Positions 50,517 through 59,772 are shown, counted from the stretch's first letter. The stretch: DNA of 64,000 nucleotides from Clostridium merdae (GCF_900176635.1 NZ_FXLN01000002.1:186001-250000); one strand, 5' to 3'. The notes: generated from the letters alone by a model not told the origin. Made by a program: numbers and translations.

Positions 50517-50987
50517 GTCGTAATATTTTCCGGTTATTTCCGTAATATCAATTTGTATTACGGCGGTGCCTTTTACCATGTTTGCGGGTAATTGGCGGTC
50601 GGCTAGGTGGGGGGTGTACTTCTTTACTATCTTTTTTAACACCATTTCTTTTTTATCAATGTCCTTTACAAGTGTGGCGCTGCCAGAGATGATTACGCTT
50701 TCATACTTGGTGTTGGTGTCGCAGGGCTTTTCGTTTGGGTCTAATAAAAGCTGGTCCATCTCATAAGCGCAAAAGCAAACTCTTGGGTCGTTTGTAAGAT
50801 TGCTAATCTTCTGCCCCTTGGGTAAGCCGTGTGCATAGAGTGTGTTTTGCTCATAAACAAAGTGCATGGGCGTTACATAGGGTGTACCGTCAGGATTTAT
50901 TGTAGCTAAGCTGCCGGTTTGGGTGTGTTCTAGCAAGCTGCAAATAAGCTCATCTGTTAAAGGGTGGGTTTTCATGCGGTATTGCAT
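50514..50987 (-). CDS. Pyridoxamine-phosphate-oxidase-fold flavoprotein (Nim-like)
   Basis: The 157-residue protein has the split-barrel pattern GSLATINPDGTPYVTPMHFV followed by YAHGLPKGQKISNLTNDPRV, shared by FMN-binding PNPOx-fold and 5-nitroimidazole reductase (Nim) proteins. Its substrate is unknown. I start it at the ATG at 50987 behind AAGGAGG. Two TTGTACAA palindromes lie just upstream, and a MocR-type regulator gene precedes it on the same strand, which suggests a link to vitamin B6 or an amine. Confidence 0.85.
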   Translation of the reverse strand: MQYRMKTHPLTDELICSLLEHTQTGSLATINPDGTPYVTPMHFVYEQNTLYAHGLPKGQKISNLTNDPRVCFCAYEMDQLLLDPNEKPCDTNTKYESVIISGSATLVKDIDKKEMVLKKIVKKYTPHLADRQLPANMVKGTAVIQIDITEITGKYYD

Positions 50988-51000
50988 GGTTACTTCCTCC

Positions 51001-51033
51001 TTGTACAATTCTCTTTTAACCTGATTGTACAAT
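51001..51033. promoter_or_regulatory. Tandem TTGTACAA palindromes before the Nim-like gene
   Basis: TTGTACAA at 51001-51008 and ATTGTACAAT at 51024-51033, both perfect palindromes, 24 bp centre to centre. TTGTAC on the minus strand (51032-51027) could serve as a -35 element, so a bound protein would block the promoter. Confidence 0.5.
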
Positions 51034-51034
51034 A

Positions 51035-51066
51035 AAACCGGCTCTTGCTAAAGAGCCGGTTTCTTA
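51035..51066 (-). terminator. Intrinsic terminator of the MocR-type regulator gene
   Basis: A perfect 12-bp stem AAACCGGCTCTT / AAGAGCCGGTTT with a 4-base loop; on the minus strand TTTTATT follows. Confidence 0.85.
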
Positions 51067-51083
51067 ATATTTTTAGGATACAG

Positions 51084-52490
51084 TTAATCAAACCAAGCCC
51101 GAGCCAAAAGCTTCACAGCGTTGGGAATATCATTCTCAGAAATCATGCCATAGCCTAAGATTACGCAATTTTTTTTATAGTTCTGCGCATTGAGCCAAAA
51201 CGGAGAAACCGGGCATACTTTTACTTGCTGCTCCAAAGCTTGTTCAATGAGTACGGATTCCTGCTGCCCCTCCAAAAACTCCAGCATCAAATGCAGCCCA
51301 GCCTGTTGCCCATGGATATTCACTCGATTGCCCATGTAAGCCTCCAGTGCCTGCAATAAAATATCGTGCTTTTTCTTGTGAGCCAGGCAGATTTTTCGGT
51401 TGTGCTTTTCCCAATGCCCGTCGGCAATCAGGCGAGCCATCACAATTTGTTCCATGAGCGGAACGGTACATTGGTACCCGGAAAACCGTTCCTCGTATTT
51501 TGGCAGCAGCCATTTTGGGAGAATTATGTATGCCATGCGCAGTCCGGGGGATAGAGATTTTGAAAAAGTTCCAATATAAACAACCCGCCCATCGGTATCA
51601 ATGGATTGCAGGGAGGGAATAGGCCTGCCGTGGTAGCGAAACTCGCTGTCGTAATCATCTTCTATTAAAATGGCATCGTGCTCCTTTGCCCAGTTTAAAA
51701 GTTGAATTCTTTTGTGTATCGGCAATACAACTCCGGTTGGGAACTGGTGAGAGGGCGTAATGTGCACCATTCTGGCAGAAGAGGAAGTGAGGTCTGCAAG
51801 GCAAATGCCATCATGATGAACTGGGACTGGCAGAATCTCATATCCATTGCTACGAAACACAATACTGGCACCGTTGTAGCAGGGTTCTTCCATGGCGACC
51901 TGTTTGTTTTCGTACGGGCGCAGTTGAATGAGGATTTCCAGCGCGGATTGTGTGCCGCTGCATAGAATGATTTGGTCGGCTTCGCAGTTGACACCCCGGC
52001 TGTGGTACAAATAGTCTTTTAGCTGCACCCGTAGGCTAAAATCTCCTTTTCCATCACCATAGCTCTGAATTTTTTGCAGGTCGGTACTGCCAAGCAAATC
52101 GTTTGTATACTTTCTCCAAAGCTTATCTGGAAATGCGTTGGCACTCAAGCTTCCGTACTGGAAGCTGTAGCGAATCGTTACTTTGTCTTCATCAGGAGCG
52201 GTTACGGCATTTTGCTGGCGCCTGGGCAGCTCTACTCTTTGGTTCAGGTTAAATTGAAGGCTGTTTACAACATAACCAGAGCTTGGTTGGTTCGTAAGGT
52301 AGCCTTCCAGCACGAGCTGTGCGTAAGCACTCTCTACGGTATTTCTTCCAATTTGCAGCTCCTTTGCCAAAGCTCTTGTTGAGGTAATTCTTTTGCCCTC
52401 AACAAGGCTGCCGTTTAGTATGTCGGCACGGATTTGCTCGTATATCTGCTGGTAGATTGGCTGTGCGCTGGCGGGATTAATTTGCAGCAT
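51084..52490 (-). CDS. MocR/PdxR-family regulator (GntR DNA-binding plus aminotransferase-like domain)
   Basis: The 468-residue protein joins a GntR winged helix (residues 10-78: PIYQQIYEQIRADILNGSLV, TRALAKELQIGRNTVESAYA) to a fold-type-I aminotransferase domain with the PLP lysine in GTFSKSLSPGLRMAYIILP. Such regulators sense PLP or an amino compound and control B6, GABA or related genes. The neighbouring PNPOx-fold gene, just downstream and behind paired palindromes, is the obvious candidate target. Confidence 0.93.
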   Translation of the reverse strand: MLQINPASAQPIYQQIYEQIRADILNGSLVEGKRITSTRALAKELQIGRNTVESAYAQLVLEGYLTNQPSSGYVVNSLQFNLNQRVELPRRQQNAVTAPDEDKVTIRYSFQYGSLSANAFPDKLWRKYTNDLLGSTDLQKIQSYGDGKGDFSLRVQLKDYLYHSRGVNCEADQIILCSGTQSALEILIQLRPYENKQVAMEEPCYNGASIVFRSNGYEILPVPVHHDGICLADLTSSSARMVHITPSHQFPTGVVLPIHKRIQLLNWAKEHDAILIEDDYDSEFRYHGRPIPSLQSIDTDGRVVYIGTFSKSLSPGLRMAYIILPKWLLPKYEERFSGYQCTVPLMEQIVMARLIADGHWEKHNRKICLAHKKKHDILLQALEAYMGNRVNIHGQQAGLHLMLEFLEGQQESVLIEQALEQQVKVCPVSPFWLNAQNYKKNCVILGYGMISENDIPNAVKLLARAWFD

Positions 52491-52624
52491 GTTATAACTC
52501 CTGTTTACAGATTATTAGTCACTCAAACTGTATCCTATAAAATCAACAAGATTGGATATATACACTGTACCACTTTGCCGCTATACTGTCTATAACAGGT
52601 AAAGAAAGAGTAGAGGACGTTTGA

Positions 52625-52984
52625 TTGAAAACACTTCATTTTGTAATTGGTATTTTGATGCTTATTTTGGGCGCCTTGGGTGCTGTATTGCCGGTGCTGC
52701 CAACCACTCCATTTGTTTTGGCTTCCACTTATTGCTTTGCGCGCAGCTCTCCCAAATTCCATTCTTATATTGTAAATAATCGGTTTTACCAAAAGCATCT
52801 TGCAAAGTCGGTAGAAAGCAAAAGCATGACCAGAAGAACAAAGGTCTCTATTTTAGCCTTTTCTTCCGTTTGCATTATGAGTGTTTTCTTTTCAACGGTG
52901 AGTGTTGCTTTGCGAATCTTTTTGCTAGTCGTTCTGTGTGTTCAATACCTTGTATTTATCTTTTATATTAAAACAAGCCCATAA
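52625..52984 (+). CDS. YbaN/DUF454 family membrane protein
   Basis: The 119-residue protein has a hydrophobic start (IGILMLILGALGAVLPVLPT) followed by TPFVLASTYCFARSSPKFH, the DUF454 signature, and two C-terminal helices. The start is a TTG at 52625 behind AGAGGA. The function is unknown. It is divergent from the MocR-type gene. Confidence 0.85.
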   Translation: MKTLHFVIGILMLILGALGAVLPVLPTTPFVLASTYCFARSSPKFHSYIVNNRFYQKHLAKSVESKSMTRRTKVSILAFSSVCIMSVFFSTVSVALRIFLLVVLCVQYLVFIFYIKTSP

Positions 52985-53004
52985 ACAAACCCTCTATAAA
53001 AAAG

Positions 53005-53042
53005 GGAAAAGGAGAAAGGAAGTGCTTCCTTTCTCCTTTTCC
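53005..53042. terminator. Perfect 18-bp inverted repeat after the YbaN gene
   Basis: The purine arm 53005-53022 (GGAAAAGGAGAAAGGAAG) pairs with 53025-53042 across a two-base gap. A second inverted repeat TTCAATTGG / CCAATTGAA follows at about 53044-53068. No T-run follows the first, so termination is only likely. Confidence 0.6.
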
Positions 53043-53068
53043 TATTCAATTGGAAATAAACCAATTGA

Positions 53069-53457
53069 AGATTGCAATACTGACGGGCGGAAATCAAACG
53101 TAGTTTGAAAAACTCGTGCTGCCTTCTCGACCATATAGAAAGAGAATGGTTTGAAAACATTGTTTTTGTCGTATTAATAAGCAGTTTTTGAATTTGGTTC
53201 TACCAATATAGGTTTGGCGTTTGTCTTTTTCATAAGAACCTGTTTTTACTCTAATTTTAAATTATTCTGTAAAAACATAGGTAAATAGCAATTTGATGCT
53301 AAATGAATTTAATGCAAATAGAAAAAATAATTTAAAATAATAATAAAAATGAATAAAAAAGCATTGTTTTTATTCGTTTTTATGGTAAAGTAAAGGTGAG
53401 TAACGGTATTTTGGAGTGACCAATTTTAAAGAAGAATTTATAAAGTGGGGTGTTTTT
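53069..53457. other. AT-rich region upstream of larA
   Basis: No gene is seen. A promoter candidate TTGTTT - 16 bases - TAAAGT lies at 53364-53391, about 65 bases before the chosen larA start. The frame of larA is open back to a GTG at 53416, without a ribosome site. Confidence 0.55.
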
Positions 53458-54732
53458 GTGTCTGTTTTAATCCCTTTTGGCACATCTCAAATAGAGCTTC
53501 GTTCAGACCTTAGCGAAGCTGAAATTCTGGAATCTCATATTGGGGAATTGAAAGCTGCCAATACGGAGGATGGTTTGGTATTGGCTGCGATGGCAAATCC
53601 CATTGATTCTCCCAAGCTGAGGGAGCTTGCTGTAGGTAAAAAGACCTGCACCATAATCATAAGCGACCATACGCGACCGGTACCGAGTAAGCATATTATC
53701 CCCTTCATGCTAAAGGAGCTGCGGGAGGGTAGCCCTGATATAGACATAACTCTGTTGGTTGCAACGGGATTTCACCGCCCAACGGATAAGCGAGAGCTTG
53801 TCACAAAGCTGGGAGAAGATATTGTTGAGAATGAGACGATAGTCATTCATGACAGCCGCGATGCAGAGAGTAATGTGAATATTGGCACTTTGCCCTCTGG
53901 TGCTGCTTGCGTCATTGATAAGCTGGCGGTGCAAACAGACCTGCTCATTGCGGAGGGATTTATTGAGCCACATTTCTTCGCTGGTTTTTCGGGCGGAAGA
54001 AAGAGTGTACTGCCGGGCGTGTGCGATCAGGTAACGGTGCTGGGCAATCATTGCTCGAAGTTTATAGATTCCCCTTATGCGCGAACCGGTGTGCTGGACG
54101 GTAACCCGCTTCATAAAGATATGCTTGCCGCATGTGAGTTTGCAAAGCTGGCTTATATTGTAAATGTGATTATTGATGAAGAGAAGCGTGTGGTTGCGGC
54201 GTTTGCCGGCAATGCCATTACCGCCCACCGCAAGGGGTGTGAGCTTCTACTAAATTATTGCCAGGTAAAGCCGGAAAAGCGGGGCGATATTGTCATCTCC
54301 AGCAACGGGGGCTATCCGCTTGACCAAAACATTTACCAAAGCGTAAAGGGCCTTACTGCCGCTGAAGCTGCCGCTGCACCGGAGGCAGTATTAATCATGG
54401 TTAGCTCATGCAGTGATGGTCATGGTGGAGATAGCTTCTACCGCGCTTTACGAGACTGCGAGTCTACTCAGAAGTTAACCGAGCAAATATTAAACACCCC
54501 GCAGGATCAAACTCTGCCCGACCAATGGGAGTTCCAGATTCTATGCCGAGTGCTGAATAAACACAAAGTGATTTATGTGACAGACCCCGCTCAAAAGCAG
54601 ATTGTAGAGGATATGAAAATTATGTGGGCACCGGATGTGGATGCCGCTCTGCAAAAGGCGAGAGAAATCAAGGGGGAGAATGCCCACCTAGTCGTCATCC
54701 CCAATGGTATTTCGGTTATGGTTCGGGAATAA
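53458..54732 (+). CDS. larA: Nickel-dependent lactate racemase (LarA family)
   Basis: LarA interconverts D- and L-lactate (or a related 2-hydroxyacid) with a nickel-pincer nucleotide cofactor. With a GTG start at 53458 the product has 424 residues, the length of the Lactobacillus enzyme. It keeps SDHTRPVPS, the GFHRPT motif, and EPHFFAGFSGGRKSVLPG with the cofactor lysine and histidine, and DQNIYQSVKGLTAAEA. The cofactor genes larB, larC and larE are not in the window, so they must be elsewhere or the substrate may differ. Confidence 0.9.
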   Translation: MSVLIPFGTSQIELRSDLSEAEILESHIGELKAANTEDGLVLAAMANPIDSPKLRELAVGKKTCTIIISDHTRPVPSKHIIPFMLKELREGSPDIDITLLVATGFHRPTDKRELVTKLGEDIVENETIVIHDSRDAESNVNIGTLPSGAACVIDKLAVQTDLLIAEGFIEPHFFAGFSGGRKSVLPGVCDQVTVLGNHCSKFIDSPYARTGVLDGNPLHKDMLAACEFAKLAYIVNVIIDEEKRVVAAFAGNAITAHRKGCELLLNYCQVKPEKRGDIVISSNGGYPLDQNIYQSVKGLTAAEAAAAPEAVLIMVSSCSDGHGGDSFYRALRDCESTQKLTEQILNTPQDQTLPDQWEFQILCRVLNKHKVIYVTDPAQKQIVEDMKIMWAPDVDAALQKAREIKGENAHLVVIPNGISVMVRE

Positions 54733-54757
54733 AAGAGAACTATGTAAATGTAGTTTT

Positions 54758-54796
54758 AAAAGATGCTTTCACGAGATGTGGAAGCATCTTTTTTGT
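54758..54796 (+). terminator. Intrinsic terminator of larA
   Basis: A 15-bp stem AAAAGATGCTTTCAC / GTGGAAGCATCTTTT (one G-U pair), GAGAT loop, T-run. Confidence 0.9.
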
Positions 54797-54991
54797 TTTA
54801 CCGATTCAGTAAGATATAAAAGCGAAAATAGAAATCAATAGAATCTAATGAGATAAGTCTGGTAAAATTCAGCAAAAAAAGCATATCATAATCATGAAAG
54901 AGTTAGAAAACAAGAAGATTTATACAATTTGTTAGATAGAATAATCTTCCATTTTTCGTCAAAAACCAACAGAAAAATGAGAATAATTTTC

Positions 54992-55020
54992 TTGTCAAAC
55001 TACGGAAAATATGATAGCAT
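54992..55020 (+). promoter_or_regulatory. Promoter of the pilus-like operon
   Basis: TTGTCA (54992-54997), 17 bases, TAGCAT (55015-55020). Confidence 0.6.
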
Positions 55021-55158
55021 AATTTTATAACTAATATGGTAGTTTTAAGCGATGTGCCGCATGGTGCTCTTCCGCAGTTAACTGCCCAAAGGCATTATGT
55101 TTTGAAGCTGTCGTTTTGTAACGGCGGCTTTCTTTGTGGGAAGATAAAGGAACGGGTG

Positions 55159-58100
55159 GTGAAACGCGTGGTGTGGCACAGTGGGAAAAACAAACGAAGC
55201 AAACGTGGGTTCACTACAGTGGAACTGCTTGCAGTGGTTGCGATTCTTACCATCCTGCTGGCATTGGCAGCGCCTAATTTGATTCAAAGCTGGAAGGGAC
55301 TTCAAATAACGGAGCTGGACGGAACCGCCCGCGAAATTTTTCTAACCGCGCAAAACGAACTGACGGAGAAAAAAACCTCTGACGCATTACAAAAGCTTGC
55401 GGATGACAGTAGCGTGGTTCAGCAAGAGACTACAACTGAAGGCGGTGTAACCAAAACACTGCACTACATAACCTCCGAAGAAATCGGGGATTCCCTGGGT
55501 CGTTTAAAGGCGCTGTTTTCTACTCTACCCGGCGGCTCAGTACTATATGTAAACCCACGAACCGGTGATGTGACGGATGTATACTACTCGAAAAACCCCC
55601 TCACTCATTCAGAGGTTGCAGAATTGCGCAATGAGCTAGGGGATACGGACAACCGTGACCTACGTGCCCAAAAGGGCATTGGGTATTACGGTGGGCTCGT
55701 CACGTCGTCTCAAACGCCAGGCAAGCCGGAAGAGCCCAATCACCTACCCGAAACGTTGGAGCTGATTAACGGCGAAGATTTATATGTAAAGCTTGTATAC
55801 CCAGAGCTGGGTGAGGCAATGCGAAACCCAGAAAAGGTTCTGGCTTCGATTCAAATTACCGATGAAAGCGGAGCTTCTATCACGCGCAGTGCAGACGGCA
55901 CCTCTGCTGTAAAAGCCAAAGAGGAAAGCGATGCGGAATTTAGCCGATGGAAATCGAGTATCTACCCCGAAGTAAACACCGGCAACGACTATACCTTATA
56001 TGTATTGCTAGACAGTTTGGTTGATGGAAAATCCTTCTCCACACTGTTTCCCTCTTTACATGCAGGTGACGATATTACCGTGCAGGTGTCTCTCTCTTAC
56101 AACGGGAAAAGCCTGTACCAAAATGCTATGGTGGGCAAGGTAAACAGCCTGTATGGTGCAAAGTATGAAACAAATGATACCGTGGAGGGCATCTTCCATA
56201 AAATGGGAGTGGAGTTCTCCCGTGTTCGCCACCTAAGCAACCTTAGGTATTATTCTATGGGGTTTGGTTTCGCCTCACAAACGGGGGATATTGATTTTAC
56301 TCGCTCGGTTCGTCAAACGACGATGATGCCAGTAACGGAGCATGTGAATACCGCACCCGCTTGGTTTGCTCCCATTAGCCTCACGGATGCAGCCAAGCAG
56401 GATGGCATTATTGTAGACGGAAAAGACGGAAATGGAACCGCTTATGTCCTCTCGAATTTTCAAATACAGAGTTCGATTTCTGCATTATTTGGGGCCTGCA
56501 CGGTTTCTGCAGATTTTCAAAATTTACGCTTGTTAGATATTCGAAGCTCCGGCGAGCAGGTTGCGGGCTCGCTGATTGGTAAATTAAGTGGTGATGGCGG
56601 GAATGTTACTGTTTCAAACTGCGGGGCGTATCAATCGAGCGCGGGTAAGGGCTTTGTTACCGGCGGGCGCGGCAGCAGCTCGGGTTCGGAGAGACCGACC
56701 GGCGGGCTCATTGGCTTAATAGAGGCAAAAAACTCGAATGCAGTCATTATAAAAAGCTCGTTTGCCGCCTTGCCGGTAAGCAATTCCGCCAGTCAAACTG
56801 GGGGGCTCATCGGGAGTGTACGAGGAGGGAGCTCTTCTGCTCCGGTTGAAATTGAGAACAGTTACTCGTCCGTAACTGTCATTTCTGGGCAATCTGGCGC
56901 ATATTACAAAACAGCAGGGGGCTTGGTCGGTTCTACGGCTGGGTATGCCCGCATTACAGGCAGCTACTCAACGGCAGACGTTTTCGCTTCTGAAAACGCC
57001 GGTGCTCTGGTTGGCATAAATACGGGCAACCTGTCTGTGTTAACCAGCTATGCCTGTGGGCTTGTAACAACCAATAGTATGACTGCATATGGCCCGCTTG
57101 CCTTTGGAGGTACAATCGCCTATACAGACAGCAATTATCTTTTGCAGTCTGGCGACAGTGAGGCTTCGGATGCGTACAGTGGCTCGGCTCCTGCGGGTGT
57201 AACGGCTTTGGAGTATGATGCACTGGCGAAAGACAGCACGGGTCACGCCATCCAAAACAGCGTGCAGAAATGTCACCCATATGCAGAGGCGTTAAAAGAC
57301 AAAGCTTACCCGTTCCGTATGGTCACCGAGGAATACTATGGCGATTGGCCGGAGGTAATTGTGCCATCAAAAGGGAAACCACCGTATAGCTTATGCTATT
57401 ATGAGCGGTACACAAATGGAACTTGGGGCTTTTACGGGTTCGACTCGAACGGGGTGCTGGCAGATACGCTCGATTATAAAAACGATTCCTTGATTGCCGC
57501 CACTGGCTACGGGATACTTGTTCCGGCTGGAACTCAAAATGTTGTAGGGCCAAACATTGGCTGGGGACCAAATGCTACCTTGGGAGAGAAAATAGCGATA
57601 CCCTCGCTCCAAAGAGATTTATACCCACTGCCTAATGCTGCCATAGACCTGCAAACACATGTGAATCAGCGTGACCGCAGTGTAAAGGATTTGCAGTCGG
57701 GTCGTTCCATTTACATCAATCCTTTTTTTGGCGCGGCGCTTTCTCTGAATGTGTTACAAGTGAATGAAACGCAGCCAATGCAGATTCGCACAGAGGAACA
57801 GCTTCGTGAACGCAATCGAATTTCGGACAGTGGATGGTATTTTAAACAGACACATAACATAACCGTTACAAAAGCGGATACCGGCGGGTTTGTAAATAAC
57901 ACCGGCTGCACATACGATGGCGGCGGAAATCTCATCAGCGGGCTTCAACAGCCGTTGGTAAGCACAAATATGGGGCCGCTGAAGAACTTGGATTTGATTC
58001 AGGTATCGATTCGTAAGTCTGGCGATACAGCGGCACTTGTTCAAACCAATCAGAACGTTGTATCGAATTGTACGGTGCGTTCCGGCAGCATTGTAAGTAC

Positions 58101-59139
58101 ATCTGGCTCTGCCTCAGGCTTGATTCACACCTCCAACGGCGGTACTATTATAGATTGTGCCGTAGGAACAGAGAGTACAAGCGTTACCGTAACGGGCGGC
58201 GGGCAATATGCCGCCGGTATGATAAGTACTATTGGCGGAGGCGGGCCGGGAATTTTAAATTGTCGGGTGACCAATACGGAAGTAAGCAACCCCAATGGTT
58301 TAGCGGCAGGTTTGGTTGGTTCTGCAAGCAATTTGAGCACAGGCAGTGTCTCTAATAATACGGTAAGCCAGAGCGTAACGGTAACAGGTGCAAGTGCGGC
58401 GGGCTTTGTGGGGCAAAACGCATGGAATGCTACCATCCAAAACAGCAGTACAGCGGCAACGGTTACCTCGCTGCAAAGCGGCGGAGCGGCAGGCTTTGTT
58501 TTACAGAACGCAGGCGGCGTCGTTCGGCTTTCTTATGCAAGCGGTTTGGTTACCGCACAGAATGGTGGAAATTCCTCCGGTTTCTTCGATAGTATGGAGG
58601 GAGGAGAGATGAGTTACTCCTACCGCACGGGTAACATTTCTGCTGTGGGTAATGGAACTGCCTCTGGTTTTGGCCGAGCCCTGAGGCAGGGAACGGTCTC
58701 CAATTGCTTTTCGGTCGGCTCTGCGGTTTCAGCAAGTGGCGATGCCGCGGGCTTTCTGCAAGAGATTACCCAATACAACGGCTTTGTGAAGAACAGCTAT
58801 GCCGCGGTTGCACTCACCTTTGGGCGCACTGGCGTTGGGTTTACCAATTCTGTGGCAAGTGCTACCGATTGCTACTGGGTAAGGCAGTTTGGCGGCTTTA
58901 ATTCAGGTGTAGATACCTTGTGGAACCAGCCGGGCAGAATTACCAGCATATCGTTCAATACACTGCGGCAGATGCCACTGTACGCAACGGGCTGGGGTTG
59001 GGATAATGGAGACCAAAGCTGGACTTTGGCGACCACCCCTGCGCAAACTCACCCCGCTACGGATGCACAAAAGGGGCAAGCCTACCCCTACCCACGCATG
59101 AAAGGGCTCGATTACTACGGCGATTGGCCGGTAAGCTAA
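55159..59139 (+). CDS. Giant prepilin-like protein with GLUG-type beta-helix repeats
   Basis: With a GTG start at 55159 (AAAGGAA upstream) the product has 1,326 residues. It opens as a type IV prepilin: a basic leader, cleavage site at Gly17/Phe18 (GFTTVELLAVVAILTILLAL) and Glu at mature position 5. The rest is extracellular. Two similar halves can be seen: each has an entry segment (residues about 360-400 and 870-905, with FASQTGDID and FKQTHNITV), a run of GLUG-like repeats (about 440-640, for example GGLVGSTAGYARITGSYSTA, and 935-1235, for example AAGFVGQNAWNATIQNSSTA), and a closing motif AYPF...YYGDWP near 715-730 and again at the C-terminus. An adhesive tip or surface fibre is inferred. 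An in-frame start further up would put the pilin leader inside the protein. Confidence 0.85.
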   Translation: MKRVVWHSGKNKRSKRGFTTVELLAVVAILTILLALAAPNLIQSWKGLQITELDGTAREIFLTAQNELTEKKTSDALQKLADDSSVVQQETTTEGGVTKTLHYITSEEIGDSLGRLKALFSTLPGGSVLYVNPRTGDVTDVYYSKNPLTHSEVAELRNELGDTDNRDLRAQKGIGYYGGLVTSSQTPGKPEEPNHLPETLELINGEDLYVKLVYPELGEAMRNPEKVLASIQITDESGASITRSADGTSAVKAKEESDAEFSRWKSSIYPEVNTGNDYTLYVLLDSLVDGKSFSTLFPSLHAGDDITVQVSLSYNGKSLYQNAMVGKVNSLYGAKYETNDTVEGIFHKMGVEFSRVRHLSNLRYYSMGFGFASQTGDIDFTRSVRQTTMMPVTEHVNTAPAWFAPISLTDAAKQDGIIVDGKDGNGTAYVLSNFQIQSSISALFGACTVSADFQNLRLLDIRSSGEQVAGSLIGKLSGDGGNVTVSNCGAYQSSAGKGFVTGGRGSSSGSERPTGGLIGLIEAKNSNAVIIKSSFAALPVSNSASQTGGLIGSVRGGSSSAPVEIENSYSSVTVISGQSGAYYKTAGGLVGSTAGYARITGSYSTADVFASENAGALVGINTGNLSVLTSYACGLVTTNSMTAYGPLAFGGTIAYTDSNYLLQSGDSEASDAYSGSAPAGVTALEYDALAKDSTGHAIQNSVQKCHPYAEALKDKAYPFRMVTEEYYGDWPEVIVPSKGKPPYSLCYYERYTNGTWGFYGFDSNGVLADTLDYKNDSLIAATGYGILVPAGTQNVVGPNIGWGPNATLGEKIAIPSLQRDLYPLPNAAIDLQTHVNQRDRSVKDLQSGRSIYINPFFGAALSLNVLQVNETQPMQIRTEEQLRERNRISDSGWYFKQTHNITVTKADTGGFVNNTGCTYDGGGNLISGLQQPLVSTNMGPLKNLDLIQVSIRKSGDTAALVQTNQNVVSNCTVRSGSIVSTSGSASGLIHTSNGGTIIDCAVGTESTSVTVTGGGQYAAGMISTIGGGGPGILNCRVTNTEVSNPNGLAAGLVGSASNLSTGSVSNNTVSQSVTVTGASAAGFVGQNAWNATIQNSSTAATVTSLQSGGAAGFVLQNAGGVVRLSYASGLVTAQNGGNSSGFFDSMEGGEMSYSYRTGNISAVGNGTASGFGRALRQGTVSNCFSVGSAVSASGDAAGFLQEITQYNGFVKNSYAAVALTFGRTGVGFTNSVASATDCYWVRQFGGFNSGVDTLWNQPGRITSISFNTLRQMPLYATGWGWDNGDQSWTLATTPAQTHPATDAQKGQAYPYPRMKGLDYYGDWPVS

Positions 59140-59171
59140 CCGGTAGGCTAAATTGAAACAGGAGGGTGGCT

Positions 59172-59771
59172 ATGCGTTCTATTCGTAATAAACTGAAAAG
59201 TGAGCGCGGTGCATCGTTCATAATTGCCCTCTTATTCTTTTTAATTTGTATTACAATGGGTTCACTGATTTTAACAGCCGCTACCGCTAATGCGGTAAAG
59301 GTAAAAGACCGCTATAAGGAACAGCAGGATTACCTAGCGGTAGCCTCTGCCGCCCGGTTGGCGAAGGATTCCCTTGGTAAATACGTTTACACGGAGGGGA
59401 AAACATGGCAGTCTTGGCAGACGGGAATCGACCCGGCGACCGGTTTGCCAATTATGGAAAGTGGCTGGAGGAACATAACTCCGTTTCTTTCTTCGGATAA
59501 ACAAGGAGATATTCTTACCGATGCGTATATAGATACAGGCAGTACAGCGGATTATTCGGATAACTTTATGATTCGTGCAGACGAAATGCCGGATGTAACT
59601 GCAGAATTCAAGATGAAAGCGGGCGGTGACGCCACTCTGGAGTTTACAGCGGGGAATTATAGCATGACGGTTTCGTATACCTGCCGCACATCGCACGTAA
59701 CAGATCATAAAACGTATGATTATTACAAAACCTCATGGGGCGGTGCCAAAATAACGAAGGGAGCGGGTTAA
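59172..59771 (+). CDS. PilX-like minor pilin component
   Basis: The 199-residue protein has a basic N-terminus ending SERGASFIIALLFFLICITM, with a membrane helix to about residue 37, like PilX/GspK-type proteins; Glu5 is absent, as often in that class. The remainder is soluble with a late TLEFTAGNYSMTVSYTCR strand-rich part. The ATG at 59172 is six bases after GGAGG. It follows the giant prepilin by 32 bases. Confidence 0.75.
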   Translation: MRSIRNKLKSERGASFIIALLFFLICITMGSLILTAATANAVKVKDRYKEQQDYLAVASAARLAKDSLGKYVYTEGKTWQSWQTGIDPATGLPIMESGWRNITPFLSSDKQGDILTDAYIDTGSTADYSDNFMIRADEMPDVTAEFKMKAGGDATLEFTAGNYSMTVSYTCRTSHVTDHKTYDYYKTSWGGAKITKGAG

Positions 59772-59772
59772 G

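Larger units (their letters stand above)
54733..55158. other. larA-pilin intergenic region
   Basis: It holds the larA terminator, about 190 bases of AT-rich sequence without a gene, the pilus operon promoter, and a 130-base leader that includes GCCGC and GCGGC segments able to pair. I checked the leader for the conserved parts of the c-di-GMP riboswitch and did not find them. Confidence 0.6.

Noticed and set aside
55021..55158. c-di-GMP riboswitch in the pilus operon leader
   Set aside because: Expected in such a place, but the conserved GGGACGCAAAGCC and the matching 3' segments are absent.
55036..55158. Longer start of the giant prepilin (1,367 codons)
   Set aside because: It would place the prepilin leader 58 residues inside the protein and lacks a ribosome site; the GTG at 55159 has one.
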